Shown: one piece after another, positions 1-5,933 of the stretch | Position numbering within the stretch: position 1 is the stretch's first letter | Layout: every line of letters starts with the position of its first letter | The notes under the pieces: generated by a model | What the model saw: only the letters and a program-made list of their open reading frames with translations | Databases searched by the model: none | What the model was told of the DNA's origin: nothing | Assembly (NCBI GenBank): GCA_030145265.1 | Contig: JAQYWA010000139.1 | Coordinates: 1-5,933, forward strand | Direction of reading: 5' to 3' | Length of the DNA: 5,933 bases | Source: Desulfuromonas sp. | GTDB lineage: Bacteria; Desulfobacterota; Desulfuromonadia; Desulfuromonadales; Trichloromonadaceae | Translations under genes and position numbers: made by a program

Positions 1-165
1 GAGCAGGTCGAAAGCTGCGTCCATTTCAGTCTCCTCGGCGCGAAAGGCCAGGTGGGTCAGCTTTTGCGGTGTGGCCACCAGGTGAAACGGGCGGGCATGC
101 AGTTCGTCGTACAGGGCGTCGCGCAGAGGATGGGTGGAAAAGGGCAGGCCGAAAAATTCTGACAT
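1..165 (-). CDS. DUF3422 family protein, N-terminal fragment (runs off left edge)
   Basis: Only the first 55 residues are present; the gene continues past position 1. The translation begins MSEFFGLPFSTHPLRDALY and contains HPLR (residues 12-15), the block ELHARPF (21-27) and a following P-x-x-L-T-H-L-A segment (33-40). HPLR...ELHARPF is the hallmark N-terminus of the DUF3422 family, whose full-length members are roughly 420-440 residues with membrane segments near the C-terminus; that part is not visible here. The ATG at 165 is well supported: an in-frame TAA lies two codons upstream (171-169) and a GAGGA purine stretch lies about 11 bases before the start. The function of the family is not known to me. 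The gene lies downstream of the nuo cluster on the same strand, separated by 161 bp, so it may be a separate unit or a distal part of the same transcript. The family call rests on motif recall only. Confidence 0.72.
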   Translation of the reverse strand, partial: MSEFFGLPFSTHPLRDALYDELHARPFHLVATPQKLTHLAFRAEETEMDAAFDLL

Positions 166-326
166 ATGTTAAGCGATCCTCGTTTTTGTTGTTCGCAGGT
201 CGGAGTCATTCCCAGGATTAAGCTATATCTGGGGATATAAAGCAAACCATGGGAATGATGGCGTAACCCTGGCGCTGGTAGTCGGTCAGGTTAATCCAAA
301 GAGCAACCGCAACAGCTTCGTCGGTT
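166..326. other. Intergenic gap between CoA-binding gene and DUF3422 gene
   Basis: This 161-bp gap is about 47% G+C over 181-300, clearly lower than the genes around it. It holds a long imperfect inverted repeat (206-258) and a short coding-like frame (218-328). The strongest candidate for a terminator after the CoA-binding gene is a weak 5-bp stem (AACCG/CGGTT at 305-309 and 322-326, 12-base loop) without a convincing U-run, so I do not call an intrinsic terminator. I see no convincing sigma-70 or sigma-54 promoter for the DUF3422 gene. Confidence 0.7.
206..258. repeat. Large imperfect inverted repeat (nested hairpin)
   Basis: The outer arms TCATTCCCA (206-214) and TGGGAATGA (250-258) are perfect 9-bp complements. 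Nested inside them is a second perfect pair, TATATC (224-229) and GATATA (234-239), around a TGGG loop, extended by GC/GC (222-223 with 242-243) across a 2-base bulge. Together these could fold into one long stem with internal loops. No T-run follows on either strand, so it does not look like a standard intrinsic terminator. It lies 41 bases upstream of the DUF3422 start codon and could be an operator, a 5'-leader structure, or a transcript-end structure for the operon upstream. Confidence 0.6.
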
Positions 327-737
327 TCAGTGCTCGCTGTAGCCGAGTACCACCAACAGGCAGCTACCGTCGGCGATGACGTTGATGCCGGCTTTGAGAC
401 AGGCTTCGACAGCGGCCGGGCTTTCCGCGCCGGGCTGCATCCAGATGTTTTTGATTCCCTTGGCGATGGCCGTTGCTACCACCTTTTCTGTTGCCTGGGG
501 AGGTGTAATCATTGAGATGCTATGCACTTCGTCGGGAAGCTCGGCTACCGAGGCGGCGCAGGGGAGCCCCTCGATTTCTTTCTGCGCCGGATGGACGGGA
601 ATGGCTTTACGTCCCTGCATCAGGTAGCAGCGCAACACCTTGTTGCCGTACTTTTCCCGTTTGGGCGAGGCGCCGACCACGCCGAAGATGGGGGATTCGA
701 GAAAGCTGGCAATCTGTTGGTCGATGGTTGAACTCAT
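327..737 (-). CDS. CoA-binding domain protein (YccU-like, Rossmann fold)
   Basis: This is a 136-residue single-domain cytoplasmic protein of the CoA_binding_2 / YccU type. Visible motifs are the nucleotide-binding loop FGVVGAS (18-24), KYGNKV (29-34), the strand IPVHP (46-50), SMITPP (75-80), the family block IWMQPGAES (98-106), and the closing strand VIADGSCLLV (120-129) with a Cys at 126. Length matches the family (about 130-145 residues). A longer reading frame extends to an ATG at 779, but the start at 737 is preferred: a near-perfect AAGGAG lies 6 bases before it, and the longer version would add an unrelated hydrophobic tail overlapping nuoN. Only 10 bases separate it from the nuoN stop, so it is probably co-transcribed with the nuo genes. 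Family members resemble the CoA-binding domain of succinyl-CoA synthetase alpha but lack its ligase parts; the physiological role is poorly defined, and any link to complex I is inference. Confidence 0.88.
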   Translation of the reverse strand: MSSTIDQQIASFLESPIFGVVGASPKREKYGNKVLRCYLMQGRKAIPVHPAQKEIEGLPCAASVAELPDEVHSISMITPPQATEKVVATAIAKGIKNIWMQPGAESPAAVEACLKAGINVIADGSCLLVVLGYSEH

Positions 738-743
738 CGGGAT

Positions 744-749
744 CTCCTT
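744..749 (-). promoter_or_regulatory. Ribosome binding site of the CoA-binding gene, overlapping the nuoN stop
   Basis: On the minus strand the order is TAAGGAGATCCCG-ATG. The AAGGAG shares bases with the nuoN TAA stop (750-748) and lies 6 bases before the ATG at 737. This fixes the start of the CoA-binding gene and suggests that ribosomes ending nuoN can reload directly onto it. Confidence 0.85.
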
Positions 750-2169
750 AACCGGGTAGGATAGCAATAGCAAGGTCAAGCAAAGGGCCGGGATAGAGAC
801 CCAGCATCAGGGTCGCGGCCAGGCAGAAAGCCAGCACTCCGTGCTCTTCAATTACCCCGCGATGCAGGCAGGCCGACCGCTCGTCAGCCATGAACAGCAC
901 AATAATCGGACGCAAATAATAATAGATCGAGAGGATTGATGCAAGCACGCCGAACAGGGCCAGCCCGAGGTAGCCGGCTTCGATAGCAGCATAGAAGATG
1001 CCGAACTTGCCGATGAAACCGGCCGCCGGCGGCACCCCGGCCAGCGACAGCAGAAAGAAGGCCAGCGCCGCGCCGCGCCGCGGGTGGTGGTAGCCGAGGC
1101 CGGCCAGGTCGGCGTAGTCCTGCGGCTCCTGGCCCTGAATGGCGAAGGAGGTGATGATGCCGAAGGCGCCGAAGTTGGCGACGGTATAGACCACCAGGTA
1201 GAAAACCACCGCGCTGAAACCGGCACTGCCGCCGGCCAGCAAGGCAGTCAGCACATAGCCCATGTGGACCACTGAAGAATAGGCCAGCATCCGTTTAATG
1301 TTGGTTTGACGCAGGGCGCAGAGGGAACCGACCAGCATGGAGAGGACCGCCAGTACCCAGAGCACCGGGGCCAGGTCAGCCATGGAGGGGGCCGGGACCC
1401 CCTGCATGACGACAATGAGGGCTGCCAGCAGGGAACCTTTGGCGCCGGTCGAAAGCAGGGCGGTGACCGGTGCCGGAGCACCCTGGTAGACGTCCGGGGT
1501 CCACAGGTGGAAGGGGACCAGCGAGGCTTTGAAGCCGATGGCCGTCAGCATCATCCCCCAACCGAGCAGGCCCAGCGGCCGCATTCCCGCTTCGGTACCG
1601 AGAGCGGTCATCGCTTCCGGCAGATGGAAAGTGCCGGTAGCAGTGTAGATCAGGGCGATGCCGAAGCTGAGCAGACCGGTGGCGACGATCCCCATGACCA
1701 GGTATTTCAGCCCGGCTTCGGTGCCTAAGGCACAGTTCTTGTCGATGGCGATCAGGATATAGAGGACCAGGGTGAACGATTCGAGGCCGAGAAAGATTCC
1801 GATCAGCGAGCTGGCCGAGGAGAGCAGGCACATGCCGGCGGCGGCGAACAGCACCAGCGAGGTGTACTCGCCGCCGGGGAAGCGGCGGTCCTCGCCGTAG
1901 CGCAGCGACAGCAGCAGGGTCATTCCTGCCGCCAGCGACCAGAGCACGGTGAAGAAGCGGGCATAGGGACCGCAGCTAAACATTTTGGCTACCTCGTCCA
2001 GCGGCGCCGGCCAGCAGGCGGCGGCGATCGCTGCCGAGGCGGCCGTGAGCACGCCGATCAGCAGCAGCGGGCGGCGGGCCGGTTTCCAGGCACCGACCAT
2101 GAGTACAAAGGTGGAACCGAAAACCAGGATCAGCAGCGGCAGCAGGGCGTAGAGTTCGAGTCCGCTCAT
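748..2169 (-). CDS. nuoN: NADH-quinone oxidoreductase subunit N
   Basis: Integral membrane antiporter-like subunit of complex I, one of the three proton-pumping modules of the membrane arm. It is 473 residues (E. coli NuoN about 485) and hydrophobic throughout, consistent with about 14 transmembrane helices. The key charged residues are present: Glu130 in LGLES, Lys214 in GFKASLVPFHLWTPDVYQG (the strongest family signature, 212-230), Lys244 in TGAKGS, and Lys388 in GFIGKFG, matching the E. coli positions E133, K217, K247 and K395. The block QTNIKRMLAYSSVVHMGY (288-305) is also typical. The start ATG (2169) overlaps the nuoM TGA as ATGA and is preceded by a strong AGGGAGGG 5 bases upstream. 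The sequence appears intact with no missing pump residue. Confidence 0.97.
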   Translation of the reverse strand: MSGLELYALLPLLILVFGSTFVLMVGAWKPARRPLLLIGVLTAASAAIAAACWPAPLDEVAKMFSCGPYARFFTVLWSLAAGMTLLLSLRYGEDRRFPGGEYTSLVLFAAAGMCLLSSASSLIGIFLGLESFTLVLYILIAIDKNCALGTEAGLKYLVMGIVATGLLSFGIALIYTATGTFHLPEAMTALGTEAGMRPLGLLGWGMMLTAIGFKASLVPFHLWTPDVYQGAPAPVTALLSTGAKGSLLAALIVVMQGVPAPSMADLAPVLWVLAVLSMLVGSLCALRQTNIKRMLAYSSVVHMGYVLTALLAGGSAGFSAVVFYLVVYTVANFGAFGIITSFAIQGQEPQDYADLAGLGYHHPRRGAALAFFLLSLAGVPPAAGFIGKFGIFYAAIEAGYLGLALFGVLASILSIYYYLRPIIVLFMADERSACLHRGVIEEHGVLAFCLAATLMLGLYPGPLLDLAIAILPG

Positions 2170-3662
2170 GGCATCCCTCCCTGGGCCAGCATCAGCCCCT
2201 CAACCAGCAGTCGCACCGGTTCCTGCAGCGGTTGCAGAAAGGGGTCGGGGTAGAGGCCAAGCCAGAGCGTGACCACGGCCAGCGGCACCAGTGCCAGCAG
2301 TTCGCGCCAGGAAAGGTCGGGCCAGGTGCGTCCCGGCGGACGGGTTCCCCAGAGCACTCCCTGGACCATGCGCAGAATGTAAGCGGCGGCGAAGACCACG
2401 CCGGGCAGCGCCAGGGCGCCCCACAGCGGGTTGTGCTGGAAGGTGCCGGCAAAGACCAGGATTTCGCCGCTGAAGTTGGCCAGTCCCGGCAGACCGAGGG
2501 AAGCCACCGAAAAGAACAGAAAGAAGGCGGCCAGGATCGGCGTTTCTTGCCAGAGCCCGCCGAGCCGGTCGAGCTCGCGGGTGCCGGTGCGGCGACGGAT
2601 CATCGAGACCAGGGCGAACAGGGCGCCGGTGGTGACGCCGTGGCCGGCCATCAGCAGGATCGATCCCTGCAGGGCGATGACGTTGCCGGCGGCCATGCCG
2701 AGCAGCACCACGCCGAGGTGGGAGACCGAGGAGTAGGCGATCAGGCGCTTGATGTCGTTCTGGCGCCAGGCGATCCAGGCCGCATAGTAGATCCCGGTCA
2801 GGGCCAGGACCGCTAGCAGCGGCAGGCTGGCGCTCGCCGCGGCGGGAAAGAGCGGGAAGGCGAAGCGCAGAATGCCAAAGGCGCCGGTTTTCAACAGCAG
2901 CCCCGCCAGGTCGAGGGAGCCCGCGGTCGGCGCCACCGTGTGGGCGTCGGGGAGCCAGGTGTGCAGGGGGACCACCGGCAGCTTGACCAAAAACGCGAGC
3001 ATAAAGCCGGCGTACAGCCAGGGCTCCCAGGGGCCGAGCTGGGTCTGTTTGAGAGCGGCCAGGGCAAAGGTGTAGTCGCCGGTCTGCTGGCCGTGCAGCA
3101 GGTAGAGGCCGAGCATGGCCAGCAGCATTAGCAGGCTGCCGGTCAGGGTGAAGAGGAAAAATTTCACCGCCGCGTGGACTCGCGGACCGTGTCCCCAGAC
3201 CCCGATCAGGAAAAACATCGGGATCAGCATCATCTCCCAGAAGAGGTAGAACAGCACCAGGTCGCTGGCCAGAAAGACCCCGAGAATTCCCGATTCGAGC
3301 AGCAGCAGCAGGCTGAAAAAGAGGGCGGCGTGCTTTTTCTGGTGCCAGGAGATGATCGTGACGATCACCTGCAGAAAGCCGGTCAGCACCACCATCAGCA
3401 GCGAAATACCGTCCATGGCCAGGGTCCAGCGGCAGCCGAAGCGCTCGATCCAGGCGGCATCCTCGAAGCCGTACCAGCCGCCGACCGTCGGCCCCTGCCA
3501 AAAGAGCCGGATCGCGATAAGCAGCACGGCTAGGGTCGAGGCCAGGGTGAGCCAGCGGCAGGCCGCAGGCATCCGGCGAAAGACCAGGCATAGCAGGGTT
3601 CCGGCCAGCGGCAGGACGATCAGCAGGGTCAGCCAGGGAATATGTGTGGATGCGGACGTCAT
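2166..3662 (-). CDS. nuoM: NADH-quinone oxidoreductase subunit M
   Basis: Antiporter-like proton-pumping subunit of the complex I membrane arm, 498 residues (E. coli NuoM about 509), with about 14 predicted transmembrane helices. Conserved charge-relay residues are Glu143 in FWEMMLIPMFFLIG, Lys227 in FLVKLPVVPLHTWLPDAH, Lys258 in LLLKTGAFGILRF, and Glu400 in ANFSGE, corresponding to E. coli E144, K234, K265 and E407. The stretch APTAGSLDLAGLLLK (244-258) and MDGISLLMVVLTGFL (83-97) closely resemble the E. coli type. The ATG at 3662 is the only reasonable start: an in-frame TGA lies five codons upstream and the next Met (residue 31) would remove the first helix. However, no good Shine-Dalgarno is present; the nearest AAAGG is 16 bases away. 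It is followed by nuoN with an ATGA overlap and separated from nuoL by a repeat-containing spacer. Confidence 0.97.
   Translation of the reverse strand: MTSASTHIPWLTLLIVLPLAGTLLCLVFRRMPAACRWLTLASTLAVLLIAIRLFWQGPTVGGWYGFEDAAWIERFGCRWTLAMDGISLLMVVLTGFLQVIVTIISWHQKKHAALFFSLLLLLESGILGVFLASDLVLFYLFWEMMLIPMFFLIGVWGHGPRVHAAVKFFLFTLTGSLLMLLAMLGLYLLHGQQTGDYTFALAALKQTQLGPWEPWLYAGFMLAFLVKLPVVPLHTWLPDAHTVAPTAGSLDLAGLLLKTGAFGILRFAFPLFPAAASASLPLLAVLALTGIYYAAWIAWRQNDIKRLIAYSSVSHLGVVLLGMAAGNVIALQGSILLMAGHGVTTGALFALVSMIRRRTGTRELDRLGGLWQETPILAAFFLFFSVASLGLPGLANFSGEILVFAGTFQHNPLWGALALPGVVFAAAYILRMVQGVLWGTRPPGRTWPDLSWRELLALVPLAVVTLWLGLYPDPFLQPLQEPVRLLVEGLMLAQGGMP
2175..2182 (-). promoter_or_regulatory. Ribosome binding site of nuoN inside the end of nuoM
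   Basis: AGGGAGGG on the minus strand lies 5 bases before the nuoN ATG and within the last codons of nuoM. With the ATGA overlap it supports translational coupling of nuoM and nuoN and confirms the nuoN start. Confidence 0.8.
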
Positions 3663-3812
3663 AGGCGGTTCAGTTCAACCTTTAAATTCTGTTGGCCACG
3701 GAGGCACTGAGACACAGAGGATATGCTCATAAACAAAAAACCGGGTAAAAAGGGTAAGGCAGTATCATTACGAAGACTTTCTCTGTGCCTCCGTGGCAAA
3801 GCCCTTATCCAT
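3659..3812 (-). other. Chain of three overlapping mini-ORFs linking nuoL to nuoM
   Basis: Three tiny minus-strand frames tile the spacer. Frame A (3812-3768, 14 codons, MDKGFATEAQRKSS) starts inside the last codons of nuoL, with its ATG five bases before the start of the TAA completes the gene (ATGGATAA, 8-base overlap). Its TAA overlaps the start of frame B as TAATG. Frame B (3768-3727, 13 codons, MILPYPFYPVFCL) ends in ATGA, overlapping the start of frame C. Frame C (3730-3659, 23 codons, beginning MSISSVSQCLRG) ends in TGA that overlaps the nuoM ATG, again as ATGA. None has a clear ribosome binding site and the peptides resemble no family; parts are translations of the repeat arms. They may be chance, or they may pass reinitiating ribosomes across the spacer. 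They are not called as protein genes. Confidence 0.3.
3692..3800. repeat. MITE-like / dispersed-repeat element with inverted arms in the nuoL-nuoM spacer
   Basis: The left arm (3695-3714, starting GCCACGGAGGCAC) and the right arm (3778-3797, ending GTGCCTCCGTGGC) are inverted copies matching at 18 of 20 positions, with the outer 13 perfect; two more bases beyond one mismatch also pair. Between the arms lies a non-coding-looking core of about 63 bp; the stretch 3721-3780 is about 35% G+C, far below the flanking genes. The arm sequence is of the 'CCACGGAGGCAC(A/T)GAGA' kind that I recall as a dispersed repeat in some bacterial genomes, often next to GxxExxY-type genes; this recall is unverified. 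The right tip begins only 4 bases after the nuoL stop. No clear target-site duplication is visible. In the transcript the arms could pair into a long-range stem. Confidence 0.7.
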
Positions 3813-5676
3813 GTTTCACCAGCGTTAATAGGAACCAGCTCAGCATCAGCACCAGCCCCCAGCCGAAACCGCTCAAATAGTGAGATATTCGGCCGCTGGT
3901 CAGCCGACGCAGGCGATCTCCCAGCTTCAGGCAGCCGCCGGCCAAGGTCTGCAGCAGCTCTTCGATGACCGACTGATCGAGCCCTTTCCAGCAGAAGTCG
4001 GCGATAGCGTTAAAGGGGCGCAGCAGCAGGCGCTCGACCACCAGGTCGGCCTGCCAGCCTTGCAGCAGAAAGGTCTTGTACCAGGCCGGTGCTTCGCCCT
4101 GGAAGTTGCGGTGGCGGTCGTAGGCGATCAGCCCGCCGAACAAGAAGAGACAGCCGGCCACGGCCGCCAGCAGGTATTCGGTGACATGATCGACAGCGTG
4201 ACCGGCACCGGCCAGCGGGCCGAGCAGGTGGTGCAGCCATTCGCCGCCGCCGTAGGCTGCCGGCAGATTGAGCAGTCCGCCGGCCAGGCCAAACAGGGCC
4301 AGCGGCGGCAGGGTCCAGCGCATCAGTTTCGGCAGCCGGTGGGCATGCCCTTCGGCGCGCGGTTTGCCGGCAAAGACCAGCAGCAGCAGGCGGAAAGTGT
4401 AGAGGCTGGTCAGAAAGGCGGTCAGCAGGCCGACCAGCCAGGCCAGCCGGTACCAGCTCCCCTCGTGGGCGAAGAGCGTCAGCAGGATGCCGTCCTTGGA
4501 GAAAAACCCGCCGGAAAACGGCATTCCGGCCAGGCAGAGGGCGCCGGCTAGGAACATGAGAAAGACGAAGCGTGATTTTTTCGCCACCCCGCCCATGCGA
4601 AAGATATCGTTCTCTTCGTCGCAGAGATGGATGACGCAACCGGCCCCCATGAACAACAGGGCCTTGAAAAAGGCGTGAGTGATCAGGTGGAACATCGCGC
4701 CGGCCACGCTGCCGGCACCGACCGCCATGAACATATAGCCGATCTGGCTCATGGTCGAATAGGCCAGCACCCGCTTGATCTCCCGCTGAGCCAGGGCGCA
4801 GGTCGCGGCATAGAGGGCGGTCGCGGCGCCGACCAGGGTGATGACGATCATCGCCGCCGGCGACAAGGCGACCAGCGGGAACATGCGGCAGAGCAGATAA
4901 ACCCCGGCGGTGACCATGGTCGCCGCGTGGATCAGCGCCGATACCGGGGTCGGTCCGGCCATGGCGTCGGGAAGCCAGGTCATCAGCGGTAGCTGGGCGC
5001 TCTTGCCGCAGGCGCCACCGAGCAGTAGCAGTGCCAGCAGGGTGAGGGTGCCCGGGGCGAGAGTGGCGGCCAAGCTGTTGATCTCGGGGATGCCGACGGT
5101 GCCGCAAAGGGCGAAGAGCCAGAGAACGGCGATGCCGAGGAAGACGTCGCCGACCCGGGTGACGATGAAGGCTTTGCGCCCGGCCCGGGCGTTTTCGAGC
5201 TTGGCGTACCAGAAACCGATTAGACCGTAGGAGCAGAAGCCGACTCCCTCCCAGCCGAGAAAGAGCAGCAGCAGGTTGTCGGCCAGCACGATGCACAGCA
5301 TGGCAAAGACGAACAGGTTGAGCAGGGCGAAAAAGCGCGCCGTATCTGCTTCTTTTTCCATGTAGCCGGCGGCGTAGAGGTGGATCAGGGTCGATACCCC
5401 GGTCACCATCAGAGCCATCGGCGCCGACAGGGGATCGAACAGCAGGCCGAAATCGGCTTGCAAATTACCGCTCTGCAGCCAGGTGAAGAGGGTGATCCGC
5501 ATGCCGCCACCGGCAGCCAGCGGCCAAAGCAAGGCAGTGGCGGCGAAGGACCCGGCCACCGCCAGCACGGCCACCGCTGCCCGCACCCGGCGTGGCAGGT
5601 AGAGCCCGGCCAGGGCGTTGACGGCGCCGCCCAGAAGCGGCAGCAGAGGTATCAGAAACAGCAGCTTGGCGTTCAT
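3805..5676 (-). CDS. nuoL: NADH-quinone oxidoreductase subunit L
   Basis: Distal antiporter-like pumping subunit of complex I, 623 residues (E. coli NuoL 613), with about 16 transmembrane helices. Family residues are all present: Glu143 in LGWEGVGFCSYGLIGFW, Arg174 and Asp177 in VTRVGD, Lys225 in CGKSAQLPLMTWLPDAM, His250 in SALIHAATMVTAGVY, His330 and His334 in the FHLITHAFFKALLF block, and Lys394 in FFSKDG. These correspond to E. coli E144, R175, D178, K229, H254, H334, H338 and K399. The C-terminal part (about 530-598) has the amphipathic character of the lateral helix that runs along NuoM and NuoN, and residues about 603-619 form the final anchor helix, so the protein looks complete. The ATG at 5676 overlaps the nuoK stop as TGATG, with a modest AAGGG just upstream. 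Its TAA is followed almost directly by the inverted repeat. Confidence 0.97.
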   Translation of the reverse strand: MNAKLLFLIPLLPLLGGAVNALAGLYLPRRVRAAVAVLAVAGSFAATALLWPLAAGGGMRITLFTWLQSGNLQADFGLLFDPLSAPMALMVTGVSTLIHLYAAGYMEKEADTARFFALLNLFVFAMLCIVLADNLLLLFLGWEGVGFCSYGLIGFWYAKLENARAGRKAFIVTRVGDVFLGIAVLWLFALCGTVGIPEINSLAATLAPGTLTLLALLLLGGACGKSAQLPLMTWLPDAMAGPTPVSALIHAATMVTAGVYLLCRMFPLVALSPAAMIVITLVGAATALYAATCALAQREIKRVLAYSTMSQIGYMFMAVGAGSVAGAMFHLITHAFFKALLFMGAGCVIHLCDEENDIFRMGGVAKKSRFVFLMFLAGALCLAGMPFSGGFFSKDGILLTLFAHEGSWYRLAWLVGLLTAFLTSLYTFRLLLLVFAGKPRAEGHAHRLPKLMRWTLPPLALFGLAGGLLNLPAAYGGGEWLHHLLGPLAGAGHAVDHVTEYLLAAVAGCLFLFGGLIAYDRHRNFQGEAPAWYKTFLLQGWQADLVVERLLLRPFNAIADFCWKGLDQSVIEELLQTLAGGCLKLGDRLRRLTSGRISHYLSGFGWGLVLMLSWFLLTLVKHG

Positions 5677-5933
5677 CAGCCCTTCATCTCGTCATAACGG
5701 TCGGCCACGATGGTCCCCTTGCGGCGTTGCAGGTAAACGACCATGGCCAGTGAAATCGATACTTCGGCGGAGGTCAGCGCCATCAGCAACAGCACCGCCA
5801 GCTGGCCGTCGAGCTGGCGCCAGTAGGCCGAGGCGCCGACCATGGTCAGGCCGACGGCGTTGATCATCACTTCGACGCCGATCAGGATCATGATCAGGTT
5901 GCGCCGCGCCAGGGCGCAGGCCATCCCCATGAA
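5676..5933 (-). CDS. nuoK: NADH-quinone oxidoreductase subunit K (5' end outside window)
   Basis: Small membrane subunit of complex I with three transmembrane helices, contributing to the central charged path between the quinone site and the pumping modules. About 86 codons are present of roughly 100 expected; the frame stays open to the right edge, and the Met at 5930 aligns inside the first helix of E. coli NuoK, so it is internal rather than the start. The two essential glutamates are seen in LIGVEVMINAVGL and TSAEVSISLAM, 36 residues apart, the same spacing as E. coli E36 and E72. The C-terminus (YDEMKG) resembles the E. coli ending SEMRG. Its TGA overlaps the nuoL ATG by one base. Confidence 0.96.
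   Translation of the reverse strand, partial: FMGMACALARRNLIMILIGVEVMINAVGLTMVGASAYWRQLDGQLAVLLLMALTSAEVSISLAMVVYLQRRKGTIVADRYDEMKG

Noticed and set aside
57..245. Minus-strand 62-codon frame covering the DUF3422 start region
   Set aside because: It overlaps the DUF3422 gene in another frame, has no recognisable motif and is Cys/Pro-rich; the ELHARPF frame is the real one.
305..326. Possible intrinsic terminator after the CoA-binding gene
   Set aside because: The stem is only 5 bp with a 12-base loop and is not followed by a real U-run.
738..779. Fourteen-codon N-terminal extension of the CoA-binding protein from an ATG at 779
   Set aside because: The extension overlaps the nuoN end, is not family-like, and the strong AAGGAG sits correctly for the ATG at 737.
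2200..3591. Long minus-strand open frame (over 460 codons) lying within nuoM in another frame
   Set aside because: It is rich in Arg, Pro, Ala and Gly, has no domain pattern and lies fully inside nuoM, whose frame has every family motif. High third-position G+C opens shadow frames like this.
3880..4551. Plus-strand open frame of 223 codons antisense to nuoL
   Set aside because: Its Gln/Gly/Ala-rich low-complexity translation is what reading antisense to a Leu/Ala-rich membrane protein gives; no ribosome site or family motif supports it.
4010..5296. Long minus-strand open frame (over 420 codons) within nuoL in another frame
   Set aside because: It shows the same Arg/Pro/His-rich shadow composition; the NuoL frame is unambiguous.

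Overview
The window is the distal end of a respiratory complex I (nuo) operon, read entirely from the minus strand (right to left). In transcription order it holds the 3' part of nuoK, complete nuoL, nuoM and nuoN, a small CoA-binding (YccU-like) protein gene, and the first 55 codons of a DUF3422-family gene that runs off the left edge. Base composition is high in G+C, except in two spots: the nuoL-nuoM spacer and the gap before the DUF3422 gene. The organism is probably a GC-rich proteobacterium. The nuo tail, the type of spacer repeat and the DUF3422 gene would fit a Desulfuromonas/Geobacter/Pelobacter-type lineage, but this is a guess without any database search.

Right side (3805-5933): nuoK and nuoL are joined by a TGATG overlap. 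NuoK carries the two membrane glutamates of the family. NuoL carries the full antiporter-like charge relay plus the C-terminal lateral helix and final anchor. Middle (3659-3812): a 142-bp spacer between nuoL and nuoM is filled by an AT-rich element of about 105 bp, bounded by inverted arms of the 'GCCACGGAGGCAC...' type. Its minus strand contains three very short reading frames whose starts and stops overlap end to end, linking the nuoL stop to the nuoM start. nuoM itself has no well-placed Shine-Dalgarno sequence. Left of this (738-3662): nuoM and nuoN overlap by ATGA, and the nuoN stop codon overlaps the ribosome binding site of the CoA-binding gene, so that gene appears to belong to the same transcript.

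Left end (1-326): a 161-bp gap follows the CoA-binding gene. It contains a large 53-bp imperfect inverted repeat and a short coding-like stretch without a start codon, followed by the DUF3422 gene.

NuoK, L, M and N are all integral membrane subunits of the proton-pumping arm of NADH:quinone oxidoreductase. L, M and N are the three antiporter-like pumping modules, and K contributes to the connecting charged channel. No new multi-gene system is evident. The most unusual parts are the repeat-borne chain of small overlapping frames inside the nuo operon and the CoA-binding gene attached to its end.
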